From contig CM076849.1 in NCBI GenBank assembly GCA_039519185.1, forward strand, positions 72,287,784 through 72,351,783: a stretch of 64,000 nt of DNA. The letters run 5' to 3'. Under the pieces are notes generated by a model, which was not told where the DNA came from, searched no databases, and worked only from the letters and a program-made list of their open reading frames with translations. Below, piece after piece: positions 1-9,735 of this stretch (the stretch's first letter is position 1; each line of letters begins with the position of its first letter). This DNA is from Astragalus membranaceus. Taxonomy: Eukaryota; Streptophyta; Magnoliopsida; Fabales; Fabaceae. Position numbers and translations under genes: made by a program.

Positions 1-3000
1 AATAATACCAACGATTATGAGGAAATAAATCCCATATATGCTTCAAAGCAAGTAGAGAAATATTATTACAAAAGACCTTCTCCTCAGGATTTATTATTTG
101 AGGAAAATGAGTCTTACCAAAATTCATATTCTGGGAAACAAATCTATGAATGGAACATAGATGGCTTAAATGATAAACAAATTATTGATATGGTACATAA
201 AATGATTATGTACTCTACTGTTTCTAAACAACATGGAAATAATGACAGTTCCATTGCTACATTCATAGCCCCTGGCTTTATTGGACAGTTAAGAGGTTGG
301 TGGGATCATTATCTCACTGATGCCCAGAAAAAGGATATATTATCCCATAAAAAAGAAATTAAATTAGAAAATGGTACTATAAGTACAACTAAGGAAGATG
401 CAGTTTATACACTGTGTCTTACTATTCTTAAGCATTTTATAGGAACCAATGTTTCTATAGGAGAAAAATTATCTTCTCTTTTACAGAATTTAAGATGTCC
501 ATCTTTAACTCATTTTAGATGGTATAAGGATACATTTCTGTCCAGGGTTTTTCAATTAAAAGACCCTAATTCAATCCACTGGAAGGCAAAATTTATTGAT
601 GGTCTTCCTTATCTCTTTGCAGAAAGGGTAAGACAAGCTTTAAGAGACCAAAATGATGGTATAAATGTCAATTATGATGACCTAACCTACGGTCAGATAA
701 TTAGTTGCTGTATTAAAGAAGGTTTGGCTTTATGCAATGATATAAAGCTAAAAAATCAATTGAAAAAACAAAAGCTAACAGAAAAACACCAATTAGGTGA
801 ATTCTGTGAGCAATTCGCTTTTGACTTAGGCAAAGAGCCTAAGGATAGTAAAAAGGGACAGAGAATTCAAGGGAGAAAATTCTCTGATAAAACAACAAAT
901 AACTTTTACAAAAATTCTAGAAAGAAGAATAGTAAAAGAAAAGCTTTTAATGAAAAGAATAGGACTGGTCAGAGTAGACCCACCTTCCAAAAGAAAGGAA
1001 AAAGAAAAGCTAAAAGGTTTGATATTACGTGTCACAAGTGTGGCAAGGTAGGTGATTATGCCAACCAGTGTTGGACTAGAAAAGCCCTCAATGATATTCA
1101 GGATGATCAATTAAGATCACAATTAGAAAAAGTCTTATTAATTAACTCTGATTATAGTTCTAGTTCAGATATAGAATCTTCAAATGAAGATATAGATATA
1201 ATCCAAGATTCTTCTGAATCATCATCTTCAGGCAACAATGATTGCCAATGTAATGAAGTAAATTATTGGAAATCCATCGTAAATATGAATGGACTAAATG
1301 TTCTCACTGAAGAACAAGATGAAGCCTTAAAGGCTTTAGATTCCATAAAAGATGGAACTATGAGAAGAAAAATGGTAGATATTCTTATGAAAGAATATTC
1401 TAAAAAGGAAACTCCTCTAATCATAGAGGCACCATATCAAATAAGTGAAGTTTTATCTAGATTCCAAGAATCCAGTAGCAAAGAAAAACCCATTTCTATG
1501 AATGATTTAAAAAGAGAAATCAATATTTTGAAAAATGAAATTTCTCAAATAAAGAAAGACAATATTAATTTGTCTCAAAGAATTTCTGTTTTAGAAAACC
1601 CTAGTAAATCAGAGTCTTCTGCAAATAATTATCTTTCTATTTTAAATAGAGTAACTTCTCAAAAATTGTTTGTGAAGATTGATATTATTATCAATAGAAA
1701 TTTTATTTTGAAAAATGAAATTGCTCTAGTTGATAGTGGAGCAGATTTAAATTGTATTCAAGAGGGAATTATCCCTACTAAGTATTTTTCAAAAACTAAA
1801 CAATCACTTACCCAAGCAGGGGGTGATAGACTAAAGATTAATTTTAAATTACCAAATGCACATATTTGCAAACAAGGTATTTGTATACCTACTTCATTTA
1901 TTTTAGTTAAAAATTTAACCCATCGTATTATATTTGGTACACCTTTTTTGCATAATATCATGCGTATTATTAATATTGACCAAAAAGGAATTACAACTAT
2001 GTTGGAAAATAAAAAAATTATTTTTGAATTTATTTCTGATCCTCATACTAGAATGATAAATGAGATAAAAGAGCTTCTTTTGAGTAAAGAGAAACAAATA
2101 TGTTTCTTAAAAGAAGAAATTAATCTAGCTAATATAAATGAGCAGCTTAATAAAGCTGACATAAAGACTCAAATAAAGAGTCTAGAACAACAATTCATAA
2201 ATGAAGTATGTAGTGAGATACCAAATGCTTTCTGGAATAGAAAAAAACATATGGTAGCTCTACCATACATAGACGGCTTTAATGAAAGTCAAATTCCTAC
2301 AAAAGCAAGACCTGGACAAATGAATCAAGAATATCTTGATTTATGTAAAAAAGAGATAAATTCTCTTTTAAATAAAAAATTAATTAGACCCTCCAAATCT
2401 TCTTGGAGTTGTACAGCATTCTATGTGAATAAACACGCAGAACAAGAACGTGGAGTTCCCAGATTGGTTATAAATTATAAACCATTAAATAAAGTTTTGA
2501 AATGGATTAGGTATCCAATACCTAATAAAAAAGATTTATTGGATAGGCTTAATGAAGCCTTAGTTTTTTCAAAATTTGATATGAAGTCAGGTTACTGGCA
2601 AATTCAGATTAATGAATCTGATAAGTATAAAACAGCATTTACAGTTCCATTTGGTCACTATGAATGGAATGTAATGCCTTTTGGGCTTAAAAATGCCCCC
2701 TCTGAATTCCAAAATATTATGAATGACATATTTAATCCTTATACGGATTACATGATAGTATATATAGATGATGTCTTAGTATTTTCTAAGACTATTAGTC
2801 AACATTTTAAACATCTTAAAAATTTTAAGAATATTGTGAAAAATAATGGCTTAGTTTTGTCTGCTTCAAAGATGAAGCTTTTTCAAACTAAGGTTAGATT
2901 CTTAGGTCATGAAGTTGACCAAGGGAAAATTATCCCTATAAGTAGAAGTATAGAATTCGCTTCTAAATTTCCTGATGAAATTCTGGAAAAAAAGCAATTA

Positions 3001-3600
3001 CAAAGATTTTTAGGAAGCCTGAATTATATATCAGACTATTATAAAAATCTAGCCCAAGATACAGCCTTATTATATAATAGTCTTAGAAAAAATGCCGGCC
3101 CATGGACTGAAGCCCATACCAAGGCAGTCCAATATATTAAATACAGGGTTAAAACCCTTCCTTGTCTAAACTTGGCAAACCCAAAGTTTCTTAAATCTGT
3201 TGAAACAGACGCCTCTAATATAGGTTATGGAGGGATTCTCAAACAAGTTGACCCAAGTACTTCCAAAGAAGTATTAGTTAGGTTTACTTCGGGTAAATGG
3301 AATCCGACCCAATTAAAATATTCTACAGTCAAAAAAGAAATGCTTTCAATTATTAAATGTGTCTCTAAATTTCAAGATGACTTATTAAATCAAAATTTTT
3401 TTTTAAGAATTGATTGTAGTTCTGTGAAACAAATTATTGAAAAAGATGTGAAAAATCTAATTTCTAAACAAATTTTTGCAAACTGGCAAGCTCAACTATC
3501 AGTTTTTGATTTTGATATTGAATACATTAAAGGTGAAAATAATTCACTAACTGATTTCTTAACACGTGAATTTTTGCAGGGAAATGACAACCCCATATAG
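1..3600 (+). CDS. EPRV-1 polyprotein: capsid, protease, RT, RNase H (5' end outside window)
   Basis: The frame is open from base 1 to the TAG at 3598-3600, so it starts upstream (movement protein expected there). The first ATG inside is at 190, but homology to the capsid block at 21.6 kb begins before it (YEWNIDG-like). In order: capsid-like region with GWWDHYL and FRWYKDTF blocks; CCHC-type knuckle at codons 344-357; coiled-coil linker; aspartic protease VDSGAD near codon 578; RT with YIDD at codons 921-924; RNase H with ETDAS near codon 1070. There is no integrase and there are no LTRs. With the downstream promoter and Met-tRNA site this is a Caulimoviridae pararetrovirus; the layout resembles petuvirus/florendovirus types (inference). 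The knuckle His is replaced by Asp (GAT at 1054-1056). No stop or frameshift interrupts the 1200 visible codons. Confidence 0.93.
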   Translation, partial: NNTNDYEEINPIYASKQVEKYYYKRPSPQDLLFEENESYQNSYSGKQIYEWNIDGLNDKQIIDMVHKMIMYSTVSKQHGNNDSSIATFIAPGFIGQLRGWWDHYLTDAQKKDILSHKKEIKLENGTISTTKEDAVYTLCLTILKHFIGTNVSIGEKLSSLLQNLRCPSLTHFRWYKDTFLSRVFQLKDPNSIHWKAKFIDGLPYLFAERVRQALRDQNDGINVNYDDLTYGQIISCCIKEGLALCNDIKLKNQLKKQKLTEKHQLGEFCEQFAFDLGKEPKDSKKGQRIQGRKFSDKTTNNFYKNSRKKNSKRKAFNEKNRTGQSRPTFQKKGKRKAKRFDITCHKCGKVGDYANQCWTRKALNDIQDDQLRSQLEKVLLINSDYSSSSDIESSNEDIDIIQDSSESSSSGNNDCQCNEVNYWKSIVNMNGLNVLTEEQDEALKALDSIKDGTMRRKMVDILMKEYSKKETPLIIEAPYQISEVLSRFQESSSKEKPISMNDLKREINILKNEISQIKKDNINLSQRISVLENPSKSESSANNYLSILNRVTSQKLFVKIDIIINRNFILKNEIALVDSGADLNCIQEGIIPTKYFSKTKQSLTQAGGDRLKINFKLPNAHICKQGICIPTSFILVKNLTHRIIFGTPFLHNIMRIINIDQKGITTMLENKKIIFEFISDPHTRMINEIKELLLSKEKQICFLKEEINLANINEQLNKADIKTQIKSLEQQFINEVCSEIPNAFWNRKKHMVALPYIDGFNESQIPTKARPGQMNQEYLDLCKKEINSLLNKKLIRPSKSSWSCTAFYVNKHAEQERGVPRLVINYKPLNKVLKWIRYPIPNKKDLLDRLNEALVFSKFDMKSGYWQIQINESDKYKTAFTVPFGHYEWNVMPFGLKNAPSEFQNIMNDIFNPYTDYMIVYIDDVLVFSKTISQHFKHLKNFKNIVKNNGLVLSASKMKLFQTKVRFLGHEVDQGKIIPISRSIEFASKFPDEILEKKQLQRFLGSLNYISDYYKNLAQDTALLYNSLRKNAGPWTEAHTKAVQYIKYRVKTLPCLNLANPKFLKSVETDASNIGYGGILKQVDPSTSKEVLVRFTSGKWNPTQLKYSTVKKEMLSIIKCVSKFQDDLLNQNFFLRIDCSSVKQIIEKDVKNLISKQIFANWQAQLSVFDFDIEYIKGENNSLTDFLTREFLQGNDNPI

Positions 3601-4918
3601 GGGAAGAGGTCGTGGTCCAGGTGGCCGTGGCAGAGGAGGAAGGAGTAGCAATATGCTACCCTACCAACAAGAACCAAGTGTCCCTCTTTTAGGAGATTGG
3701 ACAACAGTATACCCTAATAGGGGAAGAACTATGCAGCAATTATCTGCTCCTCCGAAGAAAGAAGATATTACTTCTTCTTCTGGAACAAAACAAAGCTCTT
3801 ATGCAGGGGCTATTATTAGTGACTCTCCTCAAGAACAAACTCAAGAATATTTTGAGAATCCAATAACTGAGGACATCATGTATATTGATGATGAAGACCT
3901 CAACATTACAAAAGATCCATGGTCAATAAAGACCAGGTACCTCGAATCCAGAGGATACCCAGGATTATATGGTAAATCAAGACCACACTTAGAAATTTTA
4001 TTATTAGTTACTGAATCAGTGACTATTACTCATCACCATCAAAATAACAATCCTCAAAGTTTTATAAACTTTAGCAAATGTCATATTAACAAAATCCTTC
4101 TTCCAAGAGAATGGGGATTAAACCCAAATGGGGAAAAAGCAATAAAAATTGCTGAAAATTCATATGCATATTTTAATTATTGGGATTATACCCAGGCTTT
4201 TTCTAAGGCTTTTTATTATCAGAACCCAAAAAACAAACATTCATGGTTCTTTAGTATTAACCTAGAAGTGGTTAATAAACTGAATTACAATTGGTGGCAA
4301 AAATTTGGGCCATCTTTGGAAATTCTTCCAAAAGAATTATTGGAATTATATAACTCATGGTGTGATAATAGTCCTCTTATAACAAAAATAGCTTCGAGTA
4401 AGCTTATTATAGGACAATGTCCATGCCTTTTCTTTATCAAATTTCAAATCCCATGGATATGGAGGTGGTCTATGACCATCGGAAAAAACCAAAATAATAT
4501 TCCTATACTTAGAAGAAATTTCTTCTATAAATGGTGGATTAGAATGGATCCTGAAGATCTCAAAAAATTAGTATCTCAGGTCTTATCTAATATTAACGAA
4601 GACAAAGAAAATGGTTTAAATAATGTTAATCTCCAAAATTTGTCTATGGCAAATTTATAACATTATTTCCAGAAGAAGTACCCTCAAGAATCTGAGGAAG
4701 AAATTATGGTTAGAACTCTTGATCACATGAAGACACAATTCTTCAGTACGTTTCAAGTTAAAGAAATGTCAACATCCTCACAGGGATCTATTGAACCAAG
4801 TGAAATGGATTGCTTAGCTGGAGAATCTCAGCAAGAAGAGGATCCTTATCCAGAAGATTTCTGGGATGCCATGATCCAATCCATGACTAAGCATGTAAAA
4901 GGAAAAGGACAAGAATAA
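3584..4918 (+). pseudogene. EPRV-1 ORF2, unknown function, one in-frame stop
   Basis: The ATG at 3584 lies inside the end of the polyprotein, so the two frames overlap by 17 nt in different registers. The N-terminus is an Arg/Gly-rich RGG-type tail, suggestive of nucleic-acid binding. A Ser/Thr/Gln-rich acidic stretch follows, then a Trp/aromatic-rich globular part of about 250 residues. A single TAA at 4658-4660 interrupts the frame; the same frame then stays open to the TAA at 4916-4918 and carries an acidic tail. Read past that stop the ORF would be about 444 codons. I do not recognise the family. Some endogenous caulimovirids of the florendovirus type have a second ORF of unknown function in this place (recalled knowledge). 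A TTTTTGCAG tract at 3572-3580 just before the ATG could be a splice acceptor. Confidence 0.7.
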
Positions 4919-5169
4919 GTGCCATAATTTAGAGCATCAAAAGGAAGATCACATGCCAAGATTTGGTGGGTGACACGCAATTATGGTGTCAACATTTTCT
5001 TTGTTTTTGTACTTTTGTCTTTTGAATTTTGTATTTTTCATTCAATTATGTGTCGATGGGGCCCAGTGTGTACCCGGCATAATTAGTGAAATTTTGTCGT
5101 TTGTTGTAACCGGCTACCGAAATACACAGTAGCCCTTTTACCGGCTTAAATAGTAAGCCTTAGTTTGCC

Positions 5170-5178
5170 TATATAAGG
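5170..5178 (+). promoter_or_regulatory. EPRV-1 pregenomic promoter TATA box
   Basis: CTATATAAG lies in the 515-bp non-coding stretch 4919-5433 between ORF2 and the primer site, where caulimovirids keep their pregenomic-RNA promoter. Pyrimidine-rich CTCTCTCTTG-type sequence follows about 40-70 bp downstream, where transcription would start. Confidence 0.65.
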
Positions 5179-5407
5179 CATTTTGTTTTCCTTTTTTAGG
5201 CAGAGCTTCGCCTACCCCTCTCTCTTGTAACATACTTCTCCTCTTGTAAACACTCTTCTAATAATATAACCTCTGAAGTTTGAAGAAAGGAGTTCTCCGC
5301 TTGTTCTTTATTTTGAAGACAATAAGTAAGGTAATTATTTACATGTTTATTCATAGCTAAGCTTGTGTTGTGGTAAGCTGGTTCTCATGAACTGGCACAA
5401 TTAGATG

Positions 5408-5413
5408 AATAAA
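5408..5413 (+). terminator. EPRV-1 poly(A) signal
   Basis: AATAAA lies about 235 bp downstream of the TATA box and 20 bp before the primer site. This is the expected order for a caulimovirid whose terminally redundant RNA passes the signal once before ending. Confidence 0.55.
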
Positions 5414-5433
5414 ATATTCTTTCCGCTGTAAAA

Positions 5434-5448
5434 TGGTATCAGAGCCAT
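5434..5448 (+). other. Met-tRNA primer binding site of EPRV-1
   Basis: TGGTATCAGAGCCAT is complementary to the 3' end of plant initiator Met-tRNA and matches the minus-strand priming site that marks position 1 of caulimovirid genomes. It lies downstream of the last ORF and the poly(A) signal and is not bordered by an LTR, as expected where one viral unit ends and the next leader begins. Confidence 0.85.
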
Positions 5449-5484
5449 GTTAAACTTGAGGATGTAAGTATAAGGATGAGTATC

Positions 5485-5529
<45 letters not shown>
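5485..5529. repeat. (TA)n(TG)n microsatellite
   Basis: A TA run passes into a TG run directly against the left end of the Tat-1 LTR. An AT run followed by an AG run lies against the other end of Tat-1 at 19597-19638. Tat-1 therefore probably entered an AT microsatellite, which hides its target duplication. Confidence 0.9.
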
Positions 5530-5863
5530 TCTGGATTGGACCAAGAGGCCCATTCAGCAACTAGACAATGGATAGGCCCAATCATTTTGATCCATATCCA
5601 CCAAGAATCAGCCCACTTATGGCTCTCACATTTGGATGACTCATTCATCTGATCGATCCAACGACTCAAATCCTACACGAATCTCTATAAATACTGGCTC
5701 ACATTGTCATAAATAGGTACATTCTCATTCCTAGATCATACTACTCTCTTATTCCCTATAATGACTTGGGCGTCGGAGTGGCATTGCAGGTGCCCCACCC
5801 GGGATCCTTTCAACACTCCGCTCGGAATGCAAGAGACCTACCAACAGTAGTCACCGCAGCGCT
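5527..5863 (+). repeat. Tat-1 left (5') LTR, 3'-truncated
   Basis: Begins TGTTCTGGATTGG and has TATAAATA at 5686-5693. It matches the right copy until about 5863, where the right copy goes on to ...GGTACTGAACA and this one does not. I count about 16 substitutions and one 2-nt indel in 337 bp. Confidence 0.85.
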
Positions 5864-6316
5864 GACAGTAGAAAGGCGCGGTATGAGATTGACGTTACGA
5901 TCGTTTGCGCTTCCCTATAAACCAGGGCACGGGCCAATTGGCTCGCCACGTCGAAACGACTATAAACGTGTCGCAACCCCTGAAGAACGAGTTATAATCA
6001 GGCCGGGACCTGGTAAACTGTCCCCAGGGCGTACCTTAACACTCTCAAAAGATACATGAGGCATACCTAGACCCCGGTACCCCTTCGAATCACACTATCC
6101 GAGGCCTAATGGCTAGCCCAATCAAACAAGATGCATTATGTAAAGTAAAACATCAACGAAGAAAAAGCGATAAGTTACTACGGGAAAATATGGATCATTA
6201 AATTACATGCTGACAACAAAAGATGGATCCAAAACAAGTCGGAGTTCCACCAAAATCCAACAAAGTACGGGAATAGAAAAATACATAGCCAAATCATAAT
6301 AGAAACAACAAGACAT
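5864..6316. other. Tat-1 internal non-coding DNA
   Basis: Moderately GC-rich sequence between the truncated LTR and the end of the antisense gene. Frames are short and match nothing I recognise. No primer binding site is visible at the LTR border. It may hold the 3' UTR of the antisense gene. Confidence 0.5.
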
Positions 6317-7237
6317 TCAACGAAGGGGGGCAATGACATCGAAGTCAATCTTGTTGGGATGATAGCTCACAATCTTCCCATCAAGAACCTCGTGCTTGAA
6401 TTGAAAGACGTTCGGCTCCAACACGGCGTCAGGATACATGCAACGAACATGAACTAAAGCTTTCTGATAAGCGTCGTAAGTAAAGTCCAAAGTGAGAGAA
6501 GCCACAGCTTTCACCTGCTCCTCCGCATCACGCCTTCTCTTTGTTACTTCCTCCAGATACAGCTTCACCTCCTCAAGCTGACCTTGCAGTTCTTGAACTC
6601 TCCTCATATGCTCATCCCTTGCAGTAAGGGCCTTATCCCTCTCAGAAAAGGCGTCAGCCCGATACTTCCGAAGAAATGAAATGATCTCCTTAGCCTCATG
6701 AAGATCCTTCTGCAGCTTCCGACCCTTGGCACGGAGATAGTCTCGCTCCTCTCGCAATCCTGCATAAAAAGAAATCACAATGGTCAAAGCGAGTCATAAA
6801 GTACTTGACAATAAAATGGTGGATCCACGAGGCATACAAATCCGACCTAAGCTTGACCATATGCGTGGCAAGAGAGAAGGGGTCCTTAAAAAACTCCTCA
6901 CAGTCGGCGGAAGAGAAATCTCTAACCACATCACCAACATCACTGCCAAGGCCATGATCCTTGCGATGTTTGTGTTTTCCAGAAGACTTAGGAGGAGCAT
7001 CAAATGACTCCTGGATTTCCTTGCCCCGGCGTTTTGTTGAAACCAATGCAACATGGGGAGAATCTTTAAAAGCCCTAGAGGGCGCCCCCAGGTTGAGTCA
7101 ACCCCTTGATGGAGGGCGAGCAGACGTGGCTGCAGAAGCAGGAATGAGGCTAGATGCTCTGGACTCTACACCAGGAGCAGTCTCCCTTCCAGCCATCGAC
7201 ACCAAGTCATCAAAGTAGAGTGGAACAACCATGTTGT
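6317..7237 (-). pseudogene. Tat-1 antisense gene, coiled-coil C-terminal part
   Basis: On the - strand a TTTTTGCAG acceptor (ending at 7238) opens an exon at 7237 starting DNMVVPLYFDD. The frame has one TGA at 7098-7100 and continues through a Lys-rich stretch to about 6836. A second acceptor (TTATGCAG) near 6765 leads into a long Glu/Lys/Arg coiled coil ending at 6317. The last 60 residues (MYPDAV...HEVLDGKIV) align with the end of the Tat-2 antisense protein (LYPDLG...HRVIEQQIV). It is therefore the same gene with at least two introns. Function is unknown; the coiled coil suggests oligomerisation. The internal TGA makes it a probable pseudogene. Confidence 0.65.
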
Positions 7238-7492
7238 CTGCAAAAAGAGAAAAGAAAATTCCACAAAGCGCGTTAACACAAAACAAAGTATTGGGGAGAA
7301 AAGACATAGACAAACAAGCAAGATACCTAACATCTTCTTAACATCCTACATGGTCTCAGCTTTAACTAACACACTACACTGAAAAAGTTTGGACTCAGAG
7401 GACAAATGCCCAACTATGAGTTTAAGCATGTCCAAAGTTCTATGTTCTGCATCCGATAGTAGGCTAGAAGGAATGGCGTAGGAGGCACAAAC

Positions 7493-8182
7493 TCATGCAG
7501 CATCCACATCAGACCAGCCAAAATGAAACTTCTCCCTAATCAAGGTCCCCTCACCATCAAACTCTACAAGACTATCCATAGCACGCTGACTCAAAGGAGC
7601 AAGATAAAAGTATTTACCCTTCCAATCCTTATCATGCTCCGAATATAGTTCCAAGAAAGGGTAATTCATACGTGAATGAATAGATATGAACTCGTAGCGA
7701 AGACCGCCGGGCAAGAGTTCTCGTCGGCGCTGCACCTCGAAGACTGTGAAAAATACTCTAACCCTAGACTTCCGCCTCATAGCTCTCATGACACTCTCAA
7801 AGGACCTCACAAAAGCCCAAGAGTTTGGATGCAACTGGGACGGGGCAATCGAGAGAAACTTCAACACTTCTATCTGAAAAGGCGAAAAGAAGGGGGATAT
7901 CCCCACCTTAAAGACAAAACAGTGATACATCATAAATTTCAGGCCATCGGGAACACGACAAACTCTGTCATCCGCATCAACTCCCTCCATCCTCCAATCA
8001 GTTCCAATCAACTTTGGCAAGCCTGGAATGTAGCTTCCAGGGGCATAGATGCTCCTAATGCACCGAACAGATCGTGCTACCCAATCATAGTCAATCCCAT
8101 ATATCTCCACAACCTCAAGATCAGATGGGGGATCAGAGTCCCCAGGCGAGGAAGAGATAGCCATATGAGGTGCCTCAGAATC
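7493..8182 (-). pseudogene. Tat-1 antisense gene, putative gypsy-type transposon domain
   Basis: The - strand frame encodes WRMEGVDADDR, then a LKFMMYHCFVFKVG / PFQIEVLKFLSIAPSQLHPNSWAF block and RVFFTVFEV. It aligns with the Tat-2 antisense protein (LKFTMYRIVVERMG / FQCQVLRYLQVAPSQLNPNAWAF, IRLFFTLFEM). Established knowledge: this block is the plant domain called putative gypsy-type transposon (Transposase_28), whose function is unknown. The 5' side ends at 8182, exactly where Athila-A is inserted; coding sequence resumes beyond 16946. It lies antisense to the LTRs. Confidence 0.75.
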
Positions 8183-8695
8183 TGTTGCGTTAAAAACACA
8201 CTTAGAGCAAGTGTACTCTTTCGCAGAAGTAGTATAAAAGATTATCGAATCCACAGGGATTAATTAACAAGTACGAAATTAGTCAAGATTATATATTGTT
8301 TAGACGAACAAATAATTGAGATGTTATGAAACCAAAATAAAAAGAAATAAATAACAATAATAAAAAAAAACAAGATTTAATTCAACGGAGAGAGGCCTAG
8401 GGTCACGGTTTCAACGGAGAGATGTTAGGCAAGAATTTAAATTCAAGAAAAGCATAAAGATCAAAAATGTTGAATAATTGGAAGACTAAATTAAGGTTTG
8501 GTCTTGCAATAATTATATCCCCAATTATCCTATAGATCCTCTAACTAATTGCAGTACGTTCGCTGATCAATTAATTGATTATGAACATGCAAAGGGTAGC
8601 TAATCCTAATTATGTGATAAAAACAATAGAACAATATTAATTGAAATAAAAATTAGAATTCAAATATGAAACTAGAACATAAGAAAGCCTCTAAA

Positions 8696-9728
8696 TATCT
8701 GCACGGTCTTTGCTCCAGAGGCGCACGACCCGTGCGTATCACCTAAATTTCAGTTTTGAAAACTTACAGGGCGCACGGTCCGTTCCACAAGGGCGCACGA
8801 CCCGTGCGTGTCTTAAATTTTAAAAAGGCTGATTTGCGTAGGTCACGCACGGTTCGTGCCCAGGGGCCAATTTTCCAGTTTCGTGTCATTTTTCCAAGTC
8901 CGTTTCGATTCCAATTTCGTTCCGATCGATATCCTATCATAACAATTAATATTCCAGGCCAGTGAAAGCGATTAAACAATCAAACAATACATATCATCAA
9001 TCAACCATCCAATCAATTCGAGCAATTATGCGATTTACGGTTTTTCGATAAAACGTTTTCGTCAAGTTTTCACAAAGCGGATTTTAGTAGTAACGATCCA
9101 GAAAGTAAAATGCCTCGACAACAAAACGTCCCTAAGCGAGTATAGAACTCACCTTATCGTGATGAAAATCACAAACCAACTCAAAGACAAGGCTCCCGAA
9201 AGACCGAAATCACACGAAGGATCCTTGAAATGCTCTCAACTTCGAACTTGAACTCACCCCCAACGAAACAGCTACTGAAATCCCTTCTAATCTACTCCAA
9301 TACACAAGGTAGGTTCGGTTTTACTCCAAGCTAGCCTTGACTTTGACATGCAAGCTTCCAAACTTCTCAAAACTCCATTTTCTCACTTGGAGCTTTGAAA
9401 TTTCAGCAATGGTGAAATGGGAAAGGAGGTGAATGAGTTGATAAAATTGGTACCAATGTGAAGAGAACGAAAAATGGTGTGAATATGACTTACATGCAAG
9501 CTGAATTCAGGAACTTCTCTTCTCTCCTTCTTCCTCTCCCCTTCTCGACTTTCTCTCCTCTCTCTCCTCTTATTTCTTCTGTTTTTTCAAAAATGACCTT
9601 GTGGCTGAGTGTGTGTGGGGTGGCAAGGATTCAGCTGGATTTTGGTGGGACTGTGGAGGGGAAAATTACTATCCTACCCTTCCGCTTATTTAGCCTCTCC
9701 TTATGACTTCTTTTTGCAATGAAGTCTA
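8696..9728 (-). repeat. Inverted partial LTR of the Tekay-like element
   Basis: Reverse complement of 11371-12286, with diverged outer ends. Its outer part has GCACG-NNN-CGTGC dyads at 8723-8735, 8795-8807 and 8847-8859. The match ends at GAAGTCTA (9721-9728), directly before integrase-side sequence. Confidence 0.85.
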
Positions 9729-9735
9729 CATTGTG

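Noticed and set aside
3492..3704. - strand frame opposite the polyprotein end
   Set aside because: Shadow of the overlapping + strand viral ORFs, without a supported domain.
5522..5526. Target duplication for Tat-1
   Set aside because: GTGTG at the left does not match the bases after the right LTR (ATATA); microsatellite change on both sides prevents a call.
5766..6059. 97-codon + strand frame starting MGVGVALQVP
   Set aside because: It begins inside the Tat-1 LTR; the same LTR block gives a similar fortuitous start (MSVGVPLQVP) in Tat-2. No domain.
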